A stretch of 64,000 nucleotides of DNA from Comamonadaceae bacterium 2FH (GCA_005503335.1 SCMQ01000018.1:25048-89047), one strand, 5' to 3'; shown: positions 37,637 to 47,236, counted from the stretch's first letter. The notes: generated by a model from the letters alone, not told the origin. Numbers and translations: made by a program.

Positions 37637-38557
37637 ATGCACGACAGCAAGTCCAAGTCCGTTGCCATCCAGGGCGCGCTGATCGCAGCCATGGCGGTCT
37701 GGGGCCTGAACGTGGCGGCGGTGAAGGCGTTGACACAGTCCTTCGATCCCACGACGCTTGCCGCCGTACGGATGGCCGTGGCATGTGCTGCGTTGACAGG
37801 CCTTGTGATGTGGAAACGCTGTGCCTTGGCCAGCTATTCCGGAAGGCAATTCGCGGCAGTTGTCATCTGCGGGGTGTTGATGGTGTACCTCAACCAGATC
37901 CTGTTCGCAGAAGGGCTGCTGCGGTCAACCGCAACGAATGGCGCTCTGATCATGGCCTTGAGTCCATTGGTCTCCGCGGTCCTGGCTGCCACCGCGTTTG
38001 GCGAGCGTCTGACGCTGCAGCGCATGTGCGGCGTCGTACTGGGTTTTGCAGGAGTCGCGGCGGTGGTACTCAGCCACCCCGGCGCTGGGCTTTCCAGAGC
38101 GGGTGTCGGCGACCTGATGCTGGTGGGTGCGGTCGTTAGCTTTGCAAGTGGCGGTGCGATCGTGCAGCGGCTAACACAGCAGTTTCACCCACTCGCGATC
38201 AGTTGGTCCATCTACATGGTGGGTGCCTCGCTGCTCATCGGTCAGACGGTGCTGGAAGGGGCCGCTTTCAGCTGGTCGGCTTTGTTCCCCGGCTGGTGGG
38301 CGTGGGCCTTGGTCCTGTTTTCAGGTGTGATGGCCACGGCCGTATCGAACCTGATCTGGAACGGCGCGATCGCAAGGATTGGCGTCGCCCGTACAGCCGT
38401 GTTTCTGTATTGGGTGCCCGTATTTGGCGTCGCGTTCGCCGCGTTATTTCTTGGCGAGCGACTCACGTTGTGGCATTTCGTAGGTTTTTCGGCGGTCATG
38501 GGCGGCACCTATCTGGGAAGCAGGAGGCAAGCCGCCGGGCCGGTCATCTCTCCGTAG
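37637..38557 (+). CDS. EamA/DMT-family transporter
   Basis: A 306-residue membrane protein with ten hydrophobic segments in two EamA repeats (start IQGALIAAMAVWGLNVAAVK, ending in FLGERLTLWHFVGFSAVMGG). This family exports amino acids or metabolites, as in RhtA and YdcZ-like proteins. It begins 5 bp after the MFS gene. The pair could export toxic intermediates; their substrates are unknown. Confidence 0.88.
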   Translation: MHDSKSKSVAIQGALIAAMAVWGLNVAAVKALTQSFDPTTLAAVRMAVACAALTGLVMWKRCALASYSGRQFAAVVICGVLMVYLNQILFAEGLLRSTATNGALIMALSPLVSAVLAATAFGERLTLQRMCGVVLGFAGVAAVVLSHPGAGLSRAGVGDLMLVGAVVSFASGGAIVQRLTQQFHPLAISWSIYMVGASLLIGQTVLEGAAFSWSALFPGWWAWALVLFSGVMATAVSNLIWNGAIARIGVARTAVFLYWVPVFGVAFAALFLGERLTLWHFVGFSAVMGGTYLGSRRQAAGPVISP

Positions 38558-38598
38558 TCACGTAACTTGAGCCATCTCAAATGACAAATCAGGATTCC

Positions 38599-39759
38599 AT
38601 GCTGTTCACGCCACTTCCGCTGCGAGAAGTGGTGCTCAAGAATCGAATTGTGATCTCGCCGATGTGCCAGCATGCGGCGCAGGGCGGCCATGCCACGCCC
38701 TGGCACCTGGTTCACCTTGGCAAGTTTGCGCTCGGCGGCGCCGGGCTCATCCTGACCGAAAGCACGGCGGTCGATCCAAGAGGCCGGATCGGAACGGCTG
38801 ATCTCGGACTCTGGAACGACAGCCACATCGAGCCGCTCAAGGGGGTCGTGGACTTCGCTCATGCCCATGGCGCCGCCATTGGCGTCCAGCTCGCACATGC
38901 GGGCCGAAAGAGCGGCAGCCAGCCCTTGTGGGAGGGCGGCGCAGCCCTGAGCGAGCACGAGATGGCGAGCGACCCGGACCCATGGAAGCGTGTTGGTCCG
39001 AGCCCATTGCCGGCGGGTCCGGGGTGGTCCGCGCCGTCCGTGCTGGATGCGCCTGGCATCGAGTGCGTCATTCAAAGCTTCGTCGACGCCACGGTACGGG
39101 CCGAGCGGGCGGGGTTCGACGTCGTGGAATTGCACTTTGGCCACGGCTACCTCGTTGCGAGCTTCCTGTCCCCCAACGCCAATCATCGAGACGACGAATG
39201 GGGTGGAAGCCTGGAAGGGCGGATGCGTTTGGCTCTGCGGATCGCCGAGCGGGTCCGCGCCGCGTGGCCCGCGCACAAGCCGCTCTTCTGTCGCATATCG
39301 GCCGTGGACGGAAGCATCGGTGGCTGGGGCATGGAAGATTCGGTTCTGCTCGCGCGCGAGCTCGCGCGGCGCGGTGTGGATGTGATCGACTGCTCCTCTG
39401 GGGGCCTCACGGAAGAGACCCGTGCGCTGCCCGTACCGCGCGGGCTCGGCTTTCAGGTGCCGTTTTCCGAGCGCATTCGCATCGAAGCAGGCGTGAGGAC
39501 CCAGGCCGTCGGCATGATCGTCGATGCGCAGCAGGCCGAGGACGTGCTTTCCCATGGCAAGGCGGACCTCGTAGCGCTGGGCCGCGAAGCCCTGTTCAAC
39601 CCCTATTGGCCGCACCATGCGGCCGCGGCGCTGGGCATCGATCCCCGCTACGAGCGTTGGCCGGAGCGACACGGCATATGGCTTTCCAAACGCGCGCCCG
39701 CGCTGGTACGGGCGCGAGCGCAATCCGCGACAGATCTCCAAGCAAACATAGTCTCTTGA
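38599..39759 (+). CDS. NADH:flavin oxidoreductase, Old Yellow Enzyme family (YqjM-like)
   Basis: A 386-residue TIM-barrel flavoenzyme starting MLFTPLPLREVVLKNRIVISPMCQ, with QLAHAGRKS, FLSPNANHRDDEWGGSLEGRMR and DCSSGG. These match thermophilic-like OYEs that reduce C=C bonds of enones. The ATG at 38599 has AGGA correctly placed and gives the family's usual first residue; an ATG six codons upstream has no ribosome binding site. A C=C reductase near a ketosteroid-dehydrogenase-like flavoprotein supports a cyclic enone intermediate. Confidence 0.92.
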   Translation: MLFTPLPLREVVLKNRIVISPMCQHAAQGGHATPWHLVHLGKFALGGAGLILTESTAVDPRGRIGTADLGLWNDSHIEPLKGVVDFAHAHGAAIGVQLAHAGRKSGSQPLWEGGAALSEHEMASDPDPWKRVGPSPLPAGPGWSAPSVLDAPGIECVIQSFVDATVRAERAGFDVVELHFGHGYLVASFLSPNANHRDDEWGGSLEGRMRLALRIAERVRAAWPAHKPLFCRISAVDGSIGGWGMEDSVLLARELARRGVDVIDCSSGGLTEETRALPVPRGLGFQVPFSERIRIEAGVRTQAVGMIVDAQQAEDVLSHGKADLVALGREALFNPYWPHHAAAALGIDPRYERWPERHGIWLSKRAPALVRARAQSATDLQANIVS

Positions 39760-39777
39760 AGCAGAAAGGAAGAAGCG

Positions 39778-40473
39778 ATGACAGTCAGAATGGGTTTGAT
39801 CCGCAAGAAGCCGGATTGGTCGCACGAGGAATTCGAGGCCTATTGGCGCGATAAGCACGGTCCGTTGGCCGCAACTGCGCCGGGGCTGCGCGCGTATTGG
39901 CAGAACGTCGTGATCGAACGGATGCAGCGAGGCATCGACTTCGCACGCGGCCCTTGGGACTTCGATGGCTTCTCGCAACTACGGTTCGATGATGCGCAGA
40001 AAGCCGGATCCGCATTCAGCGAAGGAGACCTCGCTTCCGCTCTCATCGAGGACGAACGGAAATTCATCGGAACGCTCCACATCGTCGCGACCGAGCAGCA
40101 TGTGGTGATTCCGGTGCCGGAGGCCCCGCAGCGAGCGAAACTGCTCAAGCGCATCTCGACGCTGAAGCGGCGTCCCGATGTGACCGAGGAGGATTTCCGG
40201 CGCGAGTGGCGGGTGCATGCGGACTACGTGCGCAAGATGCCCGGCGTGAGCGGCTACCGGCAGAACGTGGTCGTGTCGCGGGAGCTCGTGAAGGGCGAAC
40301 CTTGCGGCTACGAGGACTTGCCCATCGACGGCATCGTGGAGTTGTGGTTCGAGGACGCCGCGACGCTGGAGGCGGCCTTTGCGTCGCCAGCGGGGCAGGT
40401 GACCATGGCGCACGCGAAGACCTTCTTGCACGAGATCACGGCCTTCGTTGTCAGCGAGCGCCGAATTATCTGA
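39778..40473 (+). CDS. Tandem EthD-domain protein
   Basis: A 231-residue protein made of two EthD/dabb-like ferredoxin-fold repeats. The first begins MGLIRKKPDWSHEEFEAYWRDKHGPLA and the second (about residue 121) RISTLKRRPDVTEEDFRREWRVHADYV; both end in YxQNVV. Single EthD proteins usually dimerise, so the duplication makes a built-in dimer. Some relatives are decarboxylases or monooxygenases acting on polyketide or aromatic acids. It follows the OYE gene by 18 bp. Confidence 0.82.
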   Translation: MTVRMGLIRKKPDWSHEEFEAYWRDKHGPLAATAPGLRAYWQNVVIERMQRGIDFARGPWDFDGFSQLRFDDAQKAGSAFSEGDLASALIEDERKFIGTLHIVATEQHVVIPVPEAPQRAKLLKRISTLKRRPDVTEEDFRREWRVHADYVRKMPGVSGYRQNVVVSRELVKGEPCGYEDLPIDGIVELWFEDAATLEAAFASPAGQVTMAHAKTFLHEITAFVVSERRII

Positions 40474-40494
40474 AAAACGCAAGCCGCGGCGTGG

Positions 40495-41337
40495 TCATCG
40501 CCCGTCCGCCCTGGCCGGCCCGGCCGCCATGCCCAGGTCCTGCTCGAAGGGGACTCTGGGGTAGTGAAAGCCCACCGGACCGTCGGGCAGCGAGTTGACG
40601 TACTGGTGGACCAGCTCGTCGCTGCTGTCGCGCAGGGCCTCGGGCGGGCCCTCGGCCACCACGCGGCCGTCGGCCAGCAGGATCACATGGTCGGCGATGG
40701 CGAAGGTCTCCTCGATCTCGTGCGAGACGAACAGACTCGATAGGCCCAGCGAGTCGCCCAGCTGCCGGATCAGCACCGCCACGGTGTGCAGCGAGATCGG
40801 GTCCAGCCCGGAAAACGGCTCGTCGTAGATCAGCAGCTCGGGGTCCAGCGCGATGGCTCGGGCCAGCGCCACGCGCCGCGTCATGCCGCCGGACAGCGCG
40901 CTGGGCATCAGGTCGCGCGCGCCGCGCAGGCCCACGGCGTGCAGCTTCATCAGAACGATGTCGCGTATCAGCTCCTCGGGCAGCTCGGTATGCTCACGCA
41001 GCGGAAAGGCCACGTTGTCCAGCACGGACATGTCGGCGAACAGGGCGCCGAACTGGAACATCATGCCCATGCGGCGCCGCATCTCATAGAGCTTGGCCTG
41101 GTCCATGGCTGCCACGTCCTGGCCCTCGAACAGCACCTCGCCCGACTGGGGCCTCAGCTGCCCTCCGATCAGGCGCAGCGTGGTGGTCTTGCCCGATCCC
41201 ATAGGCCCGATCAGGGCGGTGACCTTGCCCCGCGGAATGCGCAGCGACACGTTCTGCAGGATCACGCGATCGCCGTTGCCGTATCCGAAGCTGAGGTCGC
41301 GCAGTTCGACGATGGGTGTGCCGGGGCGGTTTGCCAT
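40495..41337 (-). CDS. mlaF: Phospholipid-transport ATPase MlaF
   Basis: A 280-residue ABC ATPase with Walker A GPMGSGKTTT, IGGQLRPQSGEVLFEGQDV, signature LSGGMTRRVALARAI and Walker B LLIYDEPFSGLDPIS, and an MlaF-type C-terminal tail after HQYVNSLPDGPVGFHYP. MlaF powers retrograde phospholipid transport with MlaE, D and B. Normally mlaE and mlaD follow directly. Here the gene is followed 21 bp on by the convergent EthD gene and preceded by the defence island, so it is separated from any operon partners in view. Confidence 0.85.
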   Translation of the reverse strand: MANRPGTPIVELRDLSFGYGNGDRVILQNVSLRIPRGKVTALIGPMGSGKTTTLRLIGGQLRPQSGEVLFEGQDVAAMDQAKLYEMRRRMGMMFQFGALFADMSVLDNVAFPLREHTELPEELIRDIVLMKLHAVGLRGARDLMPSALSGGMTRRVALARAIALDPELLIYDEPFSGLDPISLHTVAVLIRQLGDSLGLSSLFVSHEIEETFAIADHVILLADGRVVAEGPPEALRDSSDELVHQYVNSLPDGPVGFHYPRVPFEQDLGMAAGPARADGR

Positions 41338-41626
41338 GGGTGCGGGTGGATGGCCGGTGCTGGGCTCATCTTACTCTCGCGTCATGGTGCCAGGCGAGTG
41401 CGCTCATGTGCGTGCGCAGTGGCGAGGAGGGGGATGGATCTGAGCGGCGTTTCGGCGGCTGCCTCCGGCCATTGAAGCGACAGTCGATCTCGAGCCCGAG
41501 ACCGGACTGTCAAAGTGAAGCAAGTGCCCATTGCGGACGTTCGCGACTCACTGAAGCAGACCCTCGTAAACCATGCGGGCCAACTCCTCTACGGCTGGGC
41601 GAACTTGCCTGACGGCAACCGACGAA
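41338..41626. other. Intergenic left border of the defence island
   Basis: No gene is supported here. The stretch should hold the mlaF promoter. It contains a nested hairpin: GACAGTC (41479-41485) pairs with GACTGTC (41505-41511), and inside TCTCG (41488-41492) pairs with CGAGA (41497-41501). It may be a terminator or a recombination site where the island joined. Short ORFs on either strand have no recognisable features. Confidence 0.4.
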
Positions 41627-41872
41627 TCAGATCTGAAGCTGCAGCGTCGGGACGAAGCGTCCGTCCTGGAAGTCCCACACTCCAATCGTCGGGTCAGCCT
41701 TCGGTAGCAATTGCCTGCCGAATTCCACGGCAGGCGAAAGCGGCATGGCTGGGAAGACGTGCATGCGCCGGTATCCGGCATTTCGAACCTGCGCCATGAA
41801 CGCGGTGAACGCGATCCTCCTGAAGTGCCGGATGTCGTCAGCATCCTCAACCAGGACGGGTGTCGGACTGGC
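41627..41872 (-). pseudogene. C-terminal remnant of a SAVED-domain protein (CBASS effector type)
   Basis: The minus strand reads ...DIRHFRRIAFTAFMAQV, RRMHVFPAMPLSPAVEFGRQ, LLPKADPTIGVWDF and GRFVPTLQLQI before a TGA. This succession (HVFPA, AxExGR, MPKAD-like, Y/WDxx, GFVP) is the end of SAVED domains, which bind cyclic oligonucleotides in CBASS effectors such as Cap4. Upstream sequence and any start, nuclease domain or cyclase gene are gone; the helicase gene's ribosome binding site begins 26 bp away on the other strand. The upstream limit of homology is uncertain. Confidence 0.55.
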
Positions 41873-41911
41873 ATACTCTTTCGAAAAGCGAAATATCGGA
41901 GGAGTCGCACT

Positions 41912-44900
41912 TTGAACGTCTTTGAATTCCGGAAGCACTTGGTCGACGAGTACTCCGATTTCACCCGCAGCTTCACCCGCATCAAGGCAGACGACATCCG
42001 CGCGTTTGTGGATGCAGAGTACGACTCGCAGAAATTTTGGCCAGAGCCCCTGGTTCAGGTCAATCCGAACTTCAAGGAGGGTGGGTCGGTCGAAGAGTTC
42101 GCCTTGTCCGGACACCTTCATCCCAAGTGCGCCGAAATCTTCCGCTTTGGCAAGGGCCCATCGTCAGCCGGCCACTCCCTTCCGTTGCATAAGCACCAGG
42201 CCGAGGCTATCAGCCTCGCTGCCGCGGGTGAGAGCTATGTCCTGACTACCGGAACCGGCTCGGGTAAGTCCCTGAGTTACTTCATCCCTATCGTTGACGC
42301 TTGCCTCAAGGCCAAGGAGGTTGACCCGGTACCGCGCACTCGTGCCATCGTGGTCTACCCCATGAATGCGCTGGCCAACAGCCAGTTGGAGGAGCTCAAG
42401 AAGTTCCTTGGCGTTGACCCAGCCACCCGACCCGTCACGTTCGGCCGATTTACCGGTCAGGAGGGCCCGGAAGAGCGCGAGGCCATGAAGGCCAACCCGC
42501 CCGACATTCTGCTGACCAACTTCATGATGCTCGAGCTGCTGCTCACGCGTCAGAACGCCGTCGACCAGCAGGTTGTGGCGAACGCACGGGGGTTGCGTTT
42601 CCTGGTGCTTGACGAGTTGCACACGTACCGCGGGCGCCAGGGTGCCGACGTGGCGTTGCTGGTTCGGCGCGTCCGTGAGGCACTGGCCGACAAGCTCGTA
42701 TGTATCGGCACCTCGGCGACGATGGCGACCGACGGGACGGAGATGGAGCGAAACGCCACTGTTGCACGCGTTGCGACGCGTTTGTTTGGCACCTCGATTC
42801 CAGACCGCAACATTATCACCGAGACTCTTCGCCGGACCACGCCAGAGACGGAAACCGACAAGACCGTCTCGCCCAAGTTGGCCGCCGCCATTCTGGCCGG
42901 TGTCCCCGAAGACCTGTCGTTTGATGAAATGGCCAGGCATCCCGTCTCGGTTTGGGTCGAATTGACTCTGGGGCTGACCTACGAAAGCGGCAAGCCACGG
43001 CGGGCCAAGCCCAAGACGCTGAGGCAGGCGGTCGGGCTGCTCGCTGAAGCGTCAGGCCTGCCCGAACCGCAGTGCAACGACTACCTGCAGAAATTTCTGT
43101 TGCGGGCCTACAACGTGACCGACGCCACCGGCAAGTCGCTTTTCGCGTTCAAACTGCACCAGTTCATCTCGGGTGGTGGCAAGGTCTACGCCACGCTTGA
43201 GACCCCGGGAAAACGTGCTGTCACCCTCGACGGGCAGCAGTTTGTCGCCGGCGACCGCAGCCGCCACCTGTACAACGTCCATTTCTGCCGGGACTGTGGC
43301 CAGGAATATGTGCCTGTGTGGGACGCGGAAGGCCCCGAAGGGCGTGTTTTCCAACGTCGTAGCATCGATGAACGGCAGCACGAGGATGAAGGCGTCAAGT
43401 TCGGCTTTTTCATGCCCGACGTGGACCGCCTCTGGAATGATGCCGACCCGGAAAAATACCCTGAGACCTGGGTTGAAGAGCGAGCCGATGGCGAATGGCG
43501 GGTCAAAAGTGCGTACAAGAAGTACATCCCGCAGGCCGTCAAGGTCCGGCCTGACGGTGTCTCGACCATGGCCGAGGGGCTAAGTGGTTGGTTCGTTCCT
43601 GGCAGCTTTCGCTTTTGCCTGGCGTGCAACACCAGTCACGCCACTTCGGGCAAGGACTCGTTACGTCTGACCTCACTGTCTGGTGAGGGCCGTAGCTCGG
43701 CCACCACCATGCTGACCTTGTCCTCGCTGCGCTACCTGTACGAGCAGGACAAGCAGCTTTCGCAAGAGGCCAAGAAGGTCCTCGGCTTTTCCGACAACCG
43801 GCAGGACGCCGCACTGCAGGCTGGCCACTTCAACGATTTCCTGCAGGTCCTGCTGACACGGGCAGCCTTGCTGTCCGCTGTCCAGCGCACCGCGGGGGCT
43901 CCACTCTCGGAAAAGGAAGTCGCCAATGCGGTGTTCGAGGCACTCGGCTTTGAGCGTGACGACGCGGCGGTCAGGGCCGAGTACATGCAGCAGCCCGAGG
44001 TCAAGGGCAACACTCGGCGCCAAGTGCAAGACGCCATGCGCGCCATTCTGGGTTACCGCAGCTTCTACGACCTGCGGCGCGGCTGGCGTTTCAACAACCC
44101 GAACCTGGAGCAGTTAGGCCTGGTCCGCATCACCTACCAGGACATCGATGACCTCGCCGCCGACGAGTCGGAGTGGGCGGAGGCGCCCCAAGTGCTGCAG
44201 GCGGCGCGTCCAGCCGAGCGGGCCCTGGTGCTGCAAACGCTGTTCGAGACCATGCGCCAGGGTTTGTGCATTGCGACACGCTACCTGGACCGCACCGAGC
44301 TTGACCAACTGCGTACCCTGAGCTTTGCCAATCTGCGAGAGCCCTGGGGCTTCACCGAGGACGAGCGCCCCGTGCCCGCGAAGTGGTTTGTCACCAGCCG
44401 GCCCCCGGAAAATGCCGGGCCACGTGGTCGCAAGCTGAACATTGAGGACTACCTCGTCATTGGCTCCAGCCGCTCGCGCCTAGGGCGCGAACTGCGCAAG
44501 GGCAGCACTTGGGGTGGGGCCAATCCGTTCTACAAGCAGGTCAACGACCACACATACCCGGAGGTCGTCGGTGCCCTGCTCAAAGCTGCGGAAAGCTATG
44601 GCCTGGTTCGCAAGGAAGAAACCGATGTCGGTCTGACCGGGTGGCAGCTCAACGGTAGCGCCCTGCTGTGGACGGCGGGAGATGGCGCTAGCCCCATTCA
44701 GTCGCACGACAATGCATTCTTCCGCAATCTGTATCGCAACATCGCCCATCTGCTGGCCGAGCCGGCGCACCAGTTGTTCGACTTCGAAGCGCGTGAGCAT
44801 ACGGCGCAGGTCGAGCAGGAGGACCGCCTGGAGCGCGAGGCCCGATTCCGATTTACCGACAAGGACCGCAGCGAGTGGATGAAGTCGCATGGCACCGAAC

Positions 44901-47236
44901 TCAACTGGCTGCCCGTGCTGTTTTGCTCACCCACCATGGAGCTCGGCGTCGATATTTCGTCGCTGAACACAGTCTACATGCGCAACGTGCCGCCGACGCC
45001 GGCCAACTACGCGCAGCGCAGCGGGCGCGCCGGGCGGGCGGGTCAGCCGGCGCTTGTCATCACCTACTGTGCCTCGCAATCGCCGCATGACCAGTACTAC
45101 TTCCGCGACCCGGTCCGCATGGTGCATGGGCAGGTCAACGCACCCACGCTGGACCTCGCCAACCGCGAGCTCGTGCAAAGCCACATGCAAGCCATCTGGC
45201 TGGCCGAGACCGGCAAGAAGCTGGGAAACAGCATTCGCGACCTGCTGGACATGGAAAAGCCTGACGAGCTGCCGATTACCGGGGACCTGGAATCGGACCT
45301 TGGCAAACCAGAGGCCCAGAAGCGTGCCCACCAGCGCGGCTTGGCCGTGCTGGCCATGCTCAAGGACGAGCTCACGCCAGAGCGTGCGCCCTGGTACACG
45401 CCGACCTGGCCGGAGTCGGTGTTTCAGCGGGCTTACCGTGAGTTCGACAGCTCGCTCAATCGTTGGCGCGACCTTTACCGTGCGACGGCGCGGCAGATTG
45501 AGCTCAACTTCAAAATCGAGAACAACCCGGCCGCCAGCGAACGCGAACGCCGTGAGGCCCAGCAACGGCACAACGAGGCCCGCAAGCAGCGCGACCTGCT
45601 GCTGGCCGGTGACAGCGCCTTCAATTCGGACTTCTATACCTACCGCTACCTCGCAAGCCAGGGCTTCCTGCCGGGCTACAACTTCCCGCGCCTGCCGCTG
45701 CTGGCCTATATCCCGGCGCGCCGCGGCAACATCGGCCGCGAGAGCTTCCTCTCCCGCCCCCGTTTCCTGGCACTGGGCGAGTTCGGCCCATACAGCCTCA
45801 TTTATCACGAGGGCAGCCAGTACCGGGTGACCAAAGCGCTGCTCACCATCACCAGCCAGGACCAGGTGTCAGAGGGGGTCCGGCTGACCACCGAGGTGGC
45901 GCGCCTGTGTCCGTCGTGCGGTTACGGCCATTTCCGCTCGCAGCGCGATGCCGACCGCTGCGTTTCCTGCGGGGCCTCGCTGTCAGGCGCCGAGGAGGTC
46001 AAGCACCTCTATCGCATCGAAAACGTGTCGACCAAGCGGGCCGAGCGCATCACCGCCAACGAGGAGGAGCGCACGCGCCAGGGTTATGAAATGCAGACCA
46101 CGTTGCAGTTCGCTGAGGCGGACGGCAAGCTGCAAATGGTGACGTCCGAGGTGGCCGACAAAGACGGGCCGCTGCTGGAGCTCCAGTACGGGCCGGCGGC
46201 CACAGTCTGGCGCATGAATTTCGGATGGCGCCGTCGCAAGGAGAAATCGGTCAAAGGCTTCATGATGAATCCCGTCACCGGCCATTGGGTGGGCGGAGTG
46301 GATGATGGCGGTGAGGAGAACGGCGACGACGCCCCGCCTGACAAGACGCCGCCACAGCGTATCGTTCCATTCGTCGAAGACCGCCGCAACATTCTTATCA
46401 TTCGGCCGCACTACAAGCTGGGTGAGCTTTCTGCCACCTCACTCACCACGCTGCAGTACGCGCTCAAGCGCGGCATCGAGTCGGTCTACCAGCTCGAAGA
46501 GAGTGAGTTGATGGCTGAGCCCTTGCCCACGCGCGACAACCGGCAGGCCATCCTGCTGTACGAGGCGGCCGAGGGCGGGGCCGGCGTGTTGACCCGAATT
46601 GCGACCGAGCCGAAGGCGCTGGCCGCCGTGGCCGTCGAGGCGCTCGAAATCATGCATTTCAAACGTCCTGCGGCCGGTGCGCCATGGACCAAGGCGTCTC
46701 TGGATGAGGAGCTGGATGCCAAAAGCCAGCCCGTCTGCGAAGCCGGCTGCTACAAGTGCCTGCTCTCGTACTACAACCAGCCCGACCATCCTGTGATTGA
46801 CCGCAAGGACAAGGACGCCAGCGGACTCGTACTCGACATGCTCTGCCGACTCACAGGGGCCGCGTCCAAGATGGGAACACAAGGCAGGGCGCCCGAGCAT
46901 CATTCCGCTGAGTTGAACCGGGTGGCCGGCAGCACGCTGGAGCAGGCCTGGCTGGTCTATGTAGAGGCGCATGGTCATCGCAAGCCCGACCGGGCGCAGC
47001 ACGTCATCGAGTCCGCGCAGACCTGCGCTGATTTTTTCTACGACGACTACAACCTGGCTGTGTTTATCGACGGCCCCCATCACGACGCCGATGCCCAGCA
47101 GGCCAAGGATGACGCCATCAACCGCAAGCTGGACGAGCAGGGCTACCTGGTCGTCCGCTTCCCGAAAGACCGGGCTGCATGGCCTGCCATCTTCGCCCAA
47201 AACGCCGACCTCTTTGGGGCCGGCAAGAACGAATAA
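41912..47236 (+). CDS. DUF1998-type DEAD/DEAH helicase with C-terminal nuclease-like domain (DISARM DrmA/B- or Druantia DruE-like)
   Basis: A 1774-residue protein. Start: TTG at 41912, because GGAGGAG (41898-41904) sits 7 nt before it; the frame is open further up but without a ribosome binding site. Motif I is TTGTGSGKS (K119) and motif II DELH (234-237); motif VI is in QRSGRAGRAG. A zinc-finger-like CPSC...CVSC lies at C1333/C1336 and C1350/C1353, and a DUF1998 cysteine group CEAGCYKC at 1609-1616. The last 100 residues (D1707 in CADFFYDD, D1720 in FIDGPHHD) look like a Vsr/DUF559 PD-(D/E)XK fold. It likely translocates on phage DNA. DrmA and DrmB are separate in DISARM; here both functions may be fused. 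Confidence 0.85.
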   Translation: MNVFEFRKHLVDEYSDFTRSFTRIKADDIRAFVDAEYDSQKFWPEPLVQVNPNFKEGGSVEEFALSGHLHPKCAEIFRFGKGPSSAGHSLPLHKHQAEAISLAAAGESYVLTTGTGSGKSLSYFIPIVDACLKAKEVDPVPRTRAIVVYPMNALANSQLEELKKFLGVDPATRPVTFGRFTGQEGPEEREAMKANPPDILLTNFMMLELLLTRQNAVDQQVVANARGLRFLVLDELHTYRGRQGADVALLVRRVREALADKLVCIGTSATMATDGTEMERNATVARVATRLFGTSIPDRNIITETLRRTTPETETDKTVSPKLAAAILAGVPEDLSFDEMARHPVSVWVELTLGLTYESGKPRRAKPKTLRQAVGLLAEASGLPEPQCNDYLQKFLLRAYNVTDATGKSLFAFKLHQFISGGGKVYATLETPGKRAVTLDGQQFVAGDRSRHLYNVHFCRDCGQEYVPVWDAEGPEGRVFQRRSIDERQHEDEGVKFGFFMPDVDRLWNDADPEKYPETWVEERADGEWRVKSAYKKYIPQAVKVRPDGVSTMAEGLSGWFVPGSFRFCLACNTSHATSGKDSLRLTSLSGEGRSSATTMLTLSSLRYLYEQDKQLSQEAKKVLGFSDNRQDAALQAGHFNDFLQVLLTRAALLSAVQRTAGAPLSEKEVANAVFEALGFERDDAAVRAEYMQQPEVKGNTRRQVQDAMRAILGYRSFYDLRRGWRFNNPNLEQLGLVRITYQDIDDLAADESEWAEAPQVLQAARPAERALVLQTLFETMRQGLCIATRYLDRTELDQLRTLSFANLREPWGFTEDERPVPAKWFVTSRPPENAGPRGRKLNIEDYLVIGSSRSRLGRELRKGSTWGGANPFYKQVNDHTYPEVVGALLKAAESYGLVRKEETDVGLTGWQLNGSALLWTAGDGASPIQSHDNAFFRNLYRNIAHLLAEPAHQLFDFEAREHTAQVEQEDRLEREARFRFTDKDRSEWMKSHGTELNWLPVLFCSPTMELGVDISSLNTVYMRNVPPTPANYAQRSGRAGRAGQPALVITYCASQSPHDQYYFRDPVRMVHGQVNAPTLDLANRELVQSHMQAIWLAETGKKLGNSIRDLLDMEKPDELPITGDLESDLGKPEAQKRAHQRGLAVLAMLKDELTPERAPWYTPTWPESVFQRAYREFDSSLNRWRDLYRATARQIELNFKIENNPAASERERREAQQRHNEARKQRDLLLAGDSAFNSDFYTYRYLASQGFLPGYNFPRLPLLAYIPARRGNIGRESFLSRPRFLALGEFGPYSLIYHEGSQYRVTKALLTITSQDQVSEGVRLTTEVARLCPSCGYGHFRSQRDADRCVSCGASLSGAEEVKHLYRIENVSTKRAERITANEEERTRQGYEMQTTLQFAEADGKLQMVTSEVADKDGPLLELQYGPAATVWRMNFGWRRRKEKSVKGFMMNPVTGHWVGGVDDGGEENGDDAPPDKTPPQRIVPFVEDRRNILIIRPHYKLGELSATSLTTLQYALKRGIESVYQLEESELMAEPLPTRDNRQAILLYEAAEGGAGVLTRIATEPKALAAVAVEALEIMHFKRPAAGAPWTKASLDEELDAKSQPVCEAGCYKCLLSYYNQPDHPVIDRKDKDASGLVLDMLCRLTGAASKMGTQGRAPEHHSAELNRVAGSTLEQAWLVYVEAHGHRKPDRAQHVIESAQTCADFFYDDYNLAVFIDGPHHDADAQQAKDDAINRKLDEQGYLVVRFPKDRAAWPAIFAQNADLFGAGKNE

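Noticed and set aside
41515..41799. 94-codon plus-strand ORF at the island edge
   Set aside because: No ribosome binding site or known motif, and it overlaps the better-supported SAVED fragment on the other strand.
41711..41911. 67-residue N-terminal extension of the DUF1998 helicase
   Set aside because: The TTG at 41912 has GGAGGAG at ideal spacing, and the extension runs antisense through the SAVED remnant.
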